A stretch of 64,000 nucleotides of DNA, from positions 1 through 64,000 of the forward strand of contig JACSRX010000042.1 in the NCBI GenBank assembly GCA_014879535.1, in the 5' to 3' direction. The position numbers were made by a program, and so were the translations under genes. The first letter of the stretch is position 1. Every line of letters starts with the position of its first letter. This DNA comes from Chthoniobacterales bacterium. GTDB lineage: Bacteria; Verrucomicrobiota; Verrucomicrobiia; Chthoniobacterales; JACTMZ01. Below, in pieces: positions 28,905 to 35,796 of this stretch. Below the pieces are notes generated by a model that was not told the origin of the DNA, did no database searches, and was given only the letters and a program-made list of their open reading frames with translations.

Positions 28905-29076
28905 AGGCGGCATCTTCCGGTGTGTCGCCGGCGAAGAACTTCTCCAGTCCGGCCCGCTGCAACTCAAGATCCTCCGGTTTGCGCCCGATCGGACCGGGCG
29001 GGTCGCCGTGGAGCTTCAATCGTTCCAGCCTCGGCAACTTATCGAGGGTCTTCCCGATCTCCTGCACCGTGCTCAT
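28867..29076 (-). CDS. Antitoxin-like small protein
   Basis: MSTVQEIGKTLDKLPRLERLKLHGDPPGPIGRKPEDLELQRAGLEKFFAGDTPEDAAYDRLQRGRQRGG, overlapping the PemK-like start. Confidence 0.55.
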   Translation of the reverse strand: MSTVQEIGKTLDKLPRLERLKLHGDPPGPIGRKPEDLELQRAGLEKFFAGDTPEDAAYDRLQRGRQRGG

Positions 29077-29163
29077 GGGGGTCACAATTTCCGCCACAGC
29101 CATCCCCCGCCATCCGTCGCTTCGGAACAGTCGCCTCGCGCAAACCGGGAGCCGGGTGTTCGG

Positions 29164-29189
29164 AGGCATGCTGAAATTTCAGCATGCCT
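29164..29189. repeat. Palindrome P5 AGGCATGCTGAA-AT-TTCAGCATGCCT
   Basis: Perfect palindrome with compensated T-to-G/A-to-C change versus consensus; left flank GCGCAAACCGGGAGCCGGGTGTTCGG. Confidence 0.95.
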
Positions 29190-29217
29190 GGGGCGGGGCT
29201 GTGGTGGGATGCGCGGG

Positions 29218-29281
29218 CTTGTCGGAAGTGGCTCGCCTCGGGCGCCTGGAGTTCTTCAATGCCGCGGCGTCTCGCCCATGA
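29218..29281 (+). repeat. Leader module B, copy 1
   Basis: CTTGTCGGAAGTGGCTCGCCTCGGGCGCCTGGAGTTCTTCAATGCCGCGGCGTCTCGCCCATGA. Confidence 0.8.
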
Positions 29282-29447
29282 AGCCCGGGGAAATCATTTC
29301 GGGCACCGGACGGGTCCCCGCCATTTTGGCGGCTCGGAAAGGAGCACAGAGCTGGTGGGATCGGTGGCAGCACGCATTCCGGCTGACGGTTCGACAATGG
29401 GGGTAACGCCGGTGCTTGTCGTGACTGACCGGGATTTCGGGACAGGG

Positions 29448-29473
29448 ATGCATGCTGAAAATTCAGCATGCAT
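29448..29473. repeat. Palindrome P6 ATGCATGCTGAA-AA-TTCAGCATGCAT
   Basis: Perfect arms. Confidence 0.95.
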
Positions 29474-29688
29474 GGACGGGCGCGATGCTTTTTGGAGGAG
29501 GGCGGTGCACGGGCGACATCCGCGCGGCTCCTCAGCACGGCTGGCTGGACAAACGGGGGGTGCCGACGGGGAGGAGATTCCGCATGAACCATGGCCACGC
29601 ATGGATCGCCACAGCCTTTGCATCCGGGGCGCTTCTGATCCTGGTTGGCCCGCTGAATTGGCGCCGCTTCGTGCAAACCGGGGTTTGG

Positions 29689-29714
29689 ATGCATGCTGAA
29701 AATTCAGCATGCAT
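29689..29714. repeat. Palindrome P7 ATGCATGCTGAA-AA-TTCAGCATGCAT
   Basis: Perfect arms; left flank GTGCAAACCGGGGTTTGG. Confidence 0.95.
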
Positions 29715-29740
29715 GGGGCGGCCCTGCGGCGGGGAGCGGA

Positions 29741-29803
29741 CTTGTCGGAAGAGGCTCGCCTCGGGTGCGTGGAGTCCGTAATAGCCACGTTGTCTTCCCC
29801 ATG
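29741..29803 (+). repeat. Leader module B, copy 2
   Basis: CTTGTCGGAAGAGGCTCGCCTCGGGTGCGTGGAGTCCGTAATAGCCACGTTGTCTTCCCCATG. Confidence 0.85.
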
Positions 29804-29962
29804 AAGCCTGATGACATCATTTCGGACAATGGGCTGGTCGCCGGTGTTCTGGCATTCGGGTGGCACGAAATTGACCTCTGGGTCTGTTGGAGGAATCGGT
29901 GGCAACAGGTGCTCCTGCTGACGACTCGACAAGCGGCAGGAGGTCGAGGGGAAAGGTAATCT

Positions 29963-30841
29963 ATGGATCATTGGAACATCGCAATTTCGATGGCGGTCGC
30001 AACCCTTACGATGTTTCTCCTTCTCGGGTTGTTGAGTTGGCGGAAGAAGCTGGCCTATCAGGACACCAAACTTCCGTTCACCAAACGTGGCCTGCGTCCG
30101 CCGGGGGAATCGCTCCGCGTCAAACTCGAGGAGTTCGATGACAAAATGACAGAAGCGATCCTGTGGCTGATGGGCATCACAGTGTTGTTCGGCATTAGTG
30201 TGTATCAGGCGCTCACCAACTCGTGGCTGGCAGGTTCCGTGTTCATCGCTCTGATGCTTGCCGCAATGATCTGGTGGGCGCTTCATTTCGAGAAGCGCGC
30301 TGAACTCCGCCGGGATCACTACCTCGGATTTCTCGGTGAGAGGGCGGTCGGCGAGGAGCTCAACCAGTTGCTGGCCAAGGGATGGTCCGTTTTTCACGAT
30401 GTCGAATTCCACGACAATCCCGGCGCCAAGCCATTCAACGTGGATCATGTGGTTGTGGGGACGGGCGGTCTGTTCGCCATCGAGACCAAGACACGCCGGA
30501 AGCGGAAAGACAAAGGCGGCCACGAAGTGACCTTCAACGGCCAGCGCCTCGTCTATCCGTGGGGTGAGGAAGATTGGGGGATCAAAAATGCCCGCGAGCG
30601 GGCGAAGCACCTCGGCGCGTGGCTGTCCAAGGAACTCGCCACGCCGATCATCGCCAAACCGGTTCTCGCCTTGCCGGGATGGATGGTGCATCGACGCGGT
30701 GCCAGCGACCTGCGCGTGGTCAGTGGCAGCGAAGTCACAAAAGCTTTCAGCGGCGAGGAATCGAACCAACGCATAGAGCCTCAAACCGTCCAAGCCATCA
30801 AAGCCCTGCTGGATCAGAAGTGCCGGGATGTTGAGGCATGA
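29963..30841 (+). CDS. Membrane-anchored NERD (nuclease-related) domain protein
   Basis: N-terminal TM segments then YLGFLGERAVGEELNQLLAKGWSVFHDVEF...NVDHVVVGTGGLFAIETKTRRK (NERD signature). Confidence 0.85.
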   Translation: MDHWNIAISMAVATLTMFLLLGLLSWRKKLAYQDTKLPFTKRGLRPPGESLRVKLEEFDDKMTEAILWLMGITVLFGISVYQALTNSWLAGSVFIALMLAAMIWWALHFEKRAELRRDHYLGFLGERAVGEELNQLLAKGWSVFHDVEFHDNPGAKPFNVDHVVVGTGGLFAIETKTRRKRKDKGGHEVTFNGQRLVYPWGEEDWGIKNARERAKHLGAWLSKELATPIIAKPVLALPGWMVHRRGASDLRVVSGSEVTKAFSGEESNQRIEPQTVQAIKALLDQKCRDVEA

Positions 30842-30879
30842 AGCCGTCGGATCGAGCAAACCGGGGGGCGGGTGTTCGC

Positions 30880-30905
30880 ATGCATGCTGAAATTTCAGCA
30901 TGCAT
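30880..30905. repeat. Palindrome P8 ATGCATGCTGAA-AT-TTCAGCATGCAT
   Basis: Perfect palindrome; left flank GAGCAAACCGGGGGGCGGGTGTTCGC begins just after the NERD gene stop. Confidence 0.95.
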
Positions 30906-30932
30906 GGGGCGGGGGCTGCGGCGGGGTGTGCG

Positions 30933-30997
30933 GGCTTCCCGGAAGAGGCCCGCCTCGGGTGTGCGGAATTTCTCAAAGCCCGTTGTGTCCGCCGTGG
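30933..30997 (+). repeat. Leader module B, copy 3 (diverged)
   Basis: CTTCCCGGAAGAGGCCCGCCTCGGGTGTGCGGAATTTCTCAAAGCCCGTTGTGTCCGCCGTGG. Confidence 0.75.
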
Positions 30998-31174
30998 GAT
31001 CCGGGGGACATCCGCTCGGACACCGGACAAGCTGCCGGCGCTCGGCAACCCGGCAGCACGGAAGAGAGCCCATGATCCGGTCGTCGGGGTCGCAGCAACA
31101 AGCGCTTCTGCCGATGGCTGGACAAACCAGGTGCATCCCTCCGCCTGTTGGAGACGTCCGGGGATGGGGCATGG

Positions 31175-31200
31175 ATGCATGCTGAATTTTCAGCATGCAT
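31175..31200. repeat. Palindrome P9 ATGCATGCTGAA-TT-TTCAGCATGCAT
   Basis: Perfect arms. Confidence 0.95.
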
Positions 31201-31234
31201 GGGGCGGGGGCTGCGGTGCTGGACGGTCGGCGTT

Positions 31235-31298
31235 GTCCGGTCGGAAATCGCGGCATCTCTGCGAGCTCACCGCTGCCTGAAGCTGCACGGGGCGGATC
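31235..31298 (+). repeat. Leader module A, copy 3
   Basis: GTCCGGTCGGAAATCGCGGCATCTCTGCGAGCTCACCGCTGCCTGAAGCTGCACGGGGCGGATC. Confidence 0.85.
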
Positions 31299-31366
31299 GC
31301 CCGAGTCATTTTGCGCAGGCGGATCTGTTTTCATCCTTCCGCCTTCAGGTTTCCGGGTTGGTGCGG

Positions 31367-31430
31367 ACTTGTCGGAAGAGGCTCGCCTCGGGGGCGTGGA
31401 ATCCGTAAAAGCCACGGTGTCTTCCCCATG
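31367..31430 (+). repeat. Leader module B, copy 4
   Basis: CTTGTCGGAAGAGGCTCGCCTCGGGGGCGTGGAATCCGTAAAAGCCACGGTGTCTTCCCCATG. Confidence 0.85.
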
Positions 31431-31643
31431 ACTCCTCAAGTTTGGATCCTCGCCGGCCTGTTCATCTTCGTGATTAGTTTCATCGGGCAGCTCATCCGAG
31501 GTATCCGTCGCCCGTGGTTGCTTCCCCTCGTCGCTTTGTGCGGGTTCGCGATGTGTGTGTTGGTCTTCACGCAGTTTGCACTGCCACGGATGCAGGAAGC
31601 CGGAATGCGATCTATCCAAGAGGCCGCTGAGCGGGGAAGGTAA
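31428..31643 (+). CDS. Small two-TM hypothetical protein directly after module B
   Basis: MTPQVWILAGLFIFVISFIGQLIRGIRRPWLLPLVALCGFAMCVLVFTQFALPRMQEAGMRSIQEAAERGR. Confidence 0.6.
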   Translation: MTPQVWILAGLFIFVISFIGQLIRGIRRPWLLPLVALCGFAMCVLVFTQFALPRMQEAGMRSIQEAAERGR

Positions 31644-31716
31644 GGCGCCCTAAAGGGTTCTAATTCCTGATTTGCTGGCAACCCCGAACTCAAGAGATTC
31701 ATACTTACCTTGAGCC

Positions 31717-33726
31717 GTGAACCAGTCTCCTGATAATGCCATCCAAGCCCGTGCGACTCCTGCGGCTTATTACTCTGCTGAGGTGGCCGACCTTCTCGTT
31801 GCTTCGCCCGGTTCAATTCTTGGAACAATGGCTTCCAACGGCCAGTTCCCGCTGACAATAGAGCAACGCGACGCGTGGGAGGTGCAGATCGCTATTTTGC
31901 AGAAGAGCTTGTCGGGTATAGTCGGGAGAGTCTTTCTGGAGTTTGACGTTCCGCGAATCGGAAGCCGTATCGACGCCGTTCTTGTGACACCCAGCGTGAT
32001 TTGCCCTATCGAGTTTAAGGTGGGCGAAGCGAGTCATCAGCGCGCGCATATCAATCAAGCGTGGGACTACGCCCTCGATCTGAAGAATTTCCATCGAGCC
32101 AGCCATCGCGCGCCGATCGTTCCCATTCTCGTGGCCACGGAATCCGCTCATTTCGACGAAGCTTTGACCGAACCTCACGCGGATGGCGTCCACCCTCCAG
32201 TCCGTGCCAATTCTCGGTCTCTGCGCCAAATCCTAGACCTTGCCCTGAGTAAGTATGCTCATTCAGTGGTCGAGGCAAATACATGGAGTCGTGCACCTTA
32301 TCAGCCGACGCCGACCATCATCGAAGCAGCACAAAGCCTCTACTCCCGCCATTCCGTGGATGCTATTGCGCGTCACGACGCCGGCGCGCGCAACCTCAGC
32401 ATCACCTCCGCTCGGGTCGAGCAGCTCATCAACGAGGCTGCACGCGAGAAGCGCAAGCTCATCATCTTCGTTACCGGAGTTCCGGGTGCCGGCAAGACGC
32501 TGGTTGGCCTAAATGTGGCGACTCAGAAACGCGAATCGTCCTCGACCCATGCTGTTTTTCTTTCTGGCAATGGCCCGCTCGTGGAAGTCCTGCGCGAGGC
32601 CCTCACTCGTGACGAAGTCGCTCGACTGGCCCAACAAGCCAAAAAGCCACGAAAGGGGGCCGTGAAGCAAAAGGTGAAAGCTTTTATTCAGCTCGTGCAT
32701 CACTTTCGTGACGACGGCCTCCGCGATCTTACTGCTCCTCCTGCGGATCGCGTTGTCATCTTCGACGAAGCCCAGCGTGCTTGGGATAGGACTGCGACCG
32801 CCAACTTCATGGCTCGCAAGAAAAAGCGTCCCGGCTTCTCTCAGTCTGAACCCGAATTCCTCATTTCCTGTATGGACCGCCATCGCGATTGGTCCGTGAT
32901 CATTTGCCTAGTTGGTGGTGGTCAGGAGATCAATCGCGGCGAAGCTGGAATCTCCGCATGGCTCGATGCTGTCCGCGAAAGTTTCCCTGATTGGCACGTC
33001 TACGTCTCCCCTGATTTGACCGACTCCGAGTATGCTGCTGGTCACGCCCTCGAACGCTTGCATGGTGTAGCCAACATTCAGACAGATAGCGCTCTGCATC
33101 TCTCTGTGTCCATGCGCTCCTTCCGAGCAGAGAACGTTTCTAAATTTGTCAAAGCTGTCCTCGACTGCGAACAGGGTGAAGCATCCCGTATTCTGCAGGA
33201 AGTGCAGAGCCGCTACCCAATCGTTGTGACCCGCGATCTCGCCGCCGCCAAGGAGTGGATCCGATCCCAAGCGCGCGGCTCCGAACGGTTTGGTATTGTT
33301 GCTTCTTCCTCCGCCCAGCGGTTGAAGCCTCACGCCATCGATATTCGGGTTGACGTCAATCCGATCCACTGGTTTCTCAACGACGCCTCCGACACGCGTT
33401 CGAGTTTTTACATGGAAGACGTCGCCACAGAGTTTCAGGTGCAGGGGCTCGAACTCGACTGGGCCTGCGTTACTTGGGACGCTGACTTGCGCCATGTTGG
33501 AGGCGAATGGAACTACCACAACTTTCGCGGCAGTCGCTGGCAAAGCGTAAACAAACCTAACGCACAGCAATACCTCCTAAACGCTTACCGAGTGCTACTC
33601 ACTCGGGCCCGGCAAGGCATGGCCATCTTTGTTCCTACTGGTGACGAGCGAGATCCCACGCGATCGCCGGCTTACTACGATAGCACCTACGAATATCTCC
33701 GCACTGTTGGTGTGCCGGCGCTCTAG
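31717..33726 (+). CDS. DUF2075-type DNA/RNA helicase with N-terminal PD-(D/E)XK-like domain
   Basis: N-term RIDAVLVTPSVICPIEFKVGEA (D..ExK), Walker A VTGVPGAGKTLVGLN, Walker B RVVIFDEAQRAWD, C-term LLTRARQGMAIFVPTGD. Confidence 0.85.
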   Translation: MNQSPDNAIQARATPAAYYSAEVADLLVASPGSILGTMASNGQFPLTIEQRDAWEVQIAILQKSLSGIVGRVFLEFDVPRIGSRIDAVLVTPSVICPIEFKVGEASHQRAHINQAWDYALDLKNFHRASHRAPIVPILVATESAHFDEALTEPHADGVHPPVRANSRSLRQILDLALSKYAHSVVEANTWSRAPYQPTPTIIEAAQSLYSRHSVDAIARHDAGARNLSITSARVEQLINEAAREKRKLIIFVTGVPGAGKTLVGLNVATQKRESSSTHAVFLSGNGPLVEVLREALTRDEVARLAQQAKKPRKGAVKQKVKAFIQLVHHFRDDGLRDLTAPPADRVVIFDEAQRAWDRTATANFMARKKKRPGFSQSEPEFLISCMDRHRDWSVIICLVGGGQEINRGEAGISAWLDAVRESFPDWHVYVSPDLTDSEYAAGHALERLHGVANIQTDSALHLSVSMRSFRAENVSKFVKAVLDCEQGEASRILQEVQSRYPIVVTRDLAAAKEWIRSQARGSERFGIVASSSAQRLKPHAIDIRVDVNPIHWFLNDASDTRSSFYMEDVATEFQVQGLELDWACVTWDADLRHVGGEWNYHNFRGSRWQSVNKPNAQQYLLNAYRVLLTRARQGMAIFVPTGDERDPTRSPAYYDSTYEYLRTVGVPAL

Positions 33727-33802
33727 CAGAAAACAAGCCCGTGGTTGCAACGGAAGTGATGGCTTGCCGACATAAGCCGTCCTGGCCAGGTGTAGTGGCA
33801 TT

Positions 33803-34105
33803 ATGAGTCATCGAACTCCTCAGAAATCGCAGGATGGCTTTTGCATTCTTATCGACACCCTCTGCGAGGGACCAGTGCCGATAATTCGTATTGATGATCG
33901 CTATCTTGTTTTTGACACCGAGTTGGAGGCCCAGAAGGAAATCGCCGATGATCTGATGACTCGGCTCCAACAGTTCATGGATGGCGAGAGAGACTTCGAT
34001 GATGCGATGACCGTGGAGGAATACATTGTGCCGGTGACGGTTCACCCCGATGGCGTAATTGTCGACGAGGCAGGCAATCGTTTTGACCCGAAGGTTGATT
34101 GGTAG
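33803..34105 (+). CDS. Small acidic hypothetical protein
   Basis: 100 aa ORF between DUF2075 helicase and Vsr fragment. Confidence 0.5.
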   Translation: MSHRTPQKSQDGFCILIDTLCEGPVPIIRIDDRYLVFDTELEAQKEIADDLMTRLQQFMDGERDFDDAMTVEEYIVPVTVHPDGVIVDEAGNRFDPKVDW

Positions 34106-34114
34106 GAGGTAGCT

Positions 34115-34507
34115 GTGCTCGCAGACGGCTGTTTCTGGCACGGGCGTCCGACGTGCTACACGCGGCCGAAGACGAACCGTGCGTTCTGGGACAAGAAGCG
34201 TGAGGACAACATGGCCCGCGACCGGCGCGTGAACCGCGAACTCCGCGCCCGCGGTTGGCAGGTGATCCGCATCTGGGAGCATGCGCTGAAGAAATCGCCC
34301 CATGCTTGCATCGCGCGCATCCGCCGGGCGTTGGAGGGGAAGCCAAAGAACTGGAAAACTGAAATGCTGAAAGCTGAGCCGAGTCTGCGAGACGGGCCTG
34401 AGGCAAAGCGGAAACCTGAAAAGCGGAAAGCTGAGTCGAATGTGATCCGGCTGCATGAGCCGCGGGTTTGCGTCGGGAGCGGGGGAGGGGTAGGATTGCA
34501 GGCATGA
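34115..34507 (+). pseudogene. vsr: Very short patch repair (Vsr) endonuclease, 5'-truncated
   Basis: LADGCFWHGRPTCYTRPKTNRAFWDKKREDNMARDRRVNRELRARGWQVIRIWEHAL matches the Vsr C-terminal half; N-terminal half including the catalytic Asp region absent. Confidence 0.75.
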
Positions 34508-34680
34508 GCACCGCGGTTCTTGAACTGATGGAGAAGGTCGAGCGTCTCACTCCCGAGGAGCGGGCCGAACTCATGCAGCTTCTTGAGGACATCGAGGACA
34601 ACGCCTTGGCGGACAAAGCGGAGGCGGCTGGTGGTTGGACCTCGCTGGCTGAGCTCAAAAAGGAACTGGGCCGCGCATGA
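34504..34680 (+). CDS. Antitoxin of RelE/ParE-type TA system
   Basis: MSTAVLELMEKVERLTPEERAELMQLLEDIED..., overlaps toxin start by ATGA. Confidence 0.75.
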   Translation: MSTAVLELMEKVERLTPEERAELMQLLEDIEDNALADKAEAAGGWTSLAELKKELGRA

Positions 34681-34937
34681 CTTGGGAGGTCGTCTTCAGC
34701 GACGCTTCCAAGAAGTTTCTCAAGAAGCTTCGCGATGCGGCGCTGCTCGACCGCCTCCTTGCGGCGACGACCAAACTAGCTTCAGATCCCCGGCCCTCGG
34801 GATGCCGAAAGCTTGCCGGAACGGACGACCGTTACCGCATTCGTGTGGGCAATTACAGGATCATCTATCGGATCGATGACGGGCGAGTGACCGTGTTGGT
34901 GCTGGTGATCGGCCATCGCCGCGAGGTTTATGGGTGA
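34677..34937 (+). CDS. RelE/ParE family toxin
   Basis: WEVVFSDASKKFLKKL...CRKLAGTDDRYRIRVGNYRIIYRIDDGRVTVLVLVIGHRREVYG. Confidence 0.9.
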   Translation: MTWEVVFSDASKKFLKKLRDAALLDRLLAATTKLASDPRPSGCRKLAGTDDRYRIRVGNYRIIYRIDDGRVTVLVLVIGHRREVYG

Positions 34938-35019
34938 TCCGCCTACGCTTCCGCCGCGGCGGACGGCTACGGCGTGACGGGGCCGCCTGACGGGGATGGG
35001 GCCGGCGGGATGGGGCGGG

Positions 35020-35796
35020 TTAAGTCGTCAGCTTGGCTTGGATTTTGCGGGAGGCCCAGAGGCCGAGGACGAGGCTGAAGGCGAGGAGGATGACGATCTG
35101 GGTGAGGACTTCGCCGACGGTCCAGCGGCCCCAGGCGCACATCTGCAGGAGCTTCACGCCGTGGTAGAACGGGGAGATCTGGACGATGACGCCGAGGATG
35201 GGGCGGTCTGCGAGCGGGAAGAAGATGCCGGAGAGGAAGTAGATCGGCGCGATGATGAAGGAATAGACGGTCTGGAATTGGTTGATGTTGCGCACCTTCG
35301 CGGCGGCGAGCAGTCCGATGGCCCCGCACGGCACGGCGAGGAGGCCAGCGATGAACGGAAAGACAAACACGGCCCAGGGATTCGGAAGCAGGCCCATCAC
35401 GAGCAGCACGAGGCCCACGCCGCCGCCCATGAGTCCGGCGCGGATGAACACCCACAGGAATTCGCCGATGACGACTTCGCGCACGCCGATGGGCGTCGTG
35501 AGCATCGCCTTGAAGACGGACTCGAAGGTCATGCGCACGTAAAATCCGTAACTGCATTCGAAGAACGCGGTGAACAGGGCGGTGGTGGCGATCATGCCCG
35601 GCGCGAGGTATTGCGCGTAGCTCAGGCCCTGGATCTGTCCGATGAACGGCGACAGGCCGAAGCCGAGCGCGGTCATCATGAGGGCGGGGTCGGCGAGCGT
35701 GGGCGAAATGTTCGCGAGGAAGTCCTTGCGGTAGACGATCCAGTTGCGCGCGACGACATGCCATGCCAGGCGCAGCGAGGTGAGGAGCTCATTCAT
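35020..35796 (-). CDS. ABC-2 type transporter permease
   Basis: 258 aa multi-TM; YAQYLAPGMIATTALFTAFFECSYGFYVRMTFESVFKAMLTTPIGVREVV. Confidence 0.88.
   Translation of the reverse strand: MNELLTSLRLAWHVVARNWIVYRKDFLANISPTLADPALMMTALGFGLSPFIGQIQGLSYAQYLAPGMIATTALFTAFFECSYGFYVRMTFESVFKAMLTTPIGVREVVIGEFLWVFIRAGLMGGGVGLVLLVMGLLPNPWAVFVFPFIAGLLAVPCGAIGLLAAAKVRNINQFQTVYSFIIAPIYFLSGIFFPLADRPILGVIVQISPFYHGVKLLQMCAWGRWTVGEVLTQIVILLAFSLVLGLWASRKIQAKLTT

Noticed and set aside
28086-31200. Integron attC array
   Set aside because: Repeats lack paired GTTRRRY/RYYYAAC core sites (only P1 has a chance ATTCAAC), arms are perfect short palindromes rather than bulged attC hairpins, and no IntI is in the window; only the layout is cassette-like
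28086-31200. CRISPR array
   Set aside because: Spacing is irregular (about 130 to 1190 nt), spacers contain alignable repeats and genes, and no cas genes are present
28371-31858. Long overlapping ORFs in both strands containing MHAEISACM / MLNFQHAW peptides
   Set aside because: The peptides are just the palindrome translated; frames cross several unrelated modules and genes, so most are probably not real proteins
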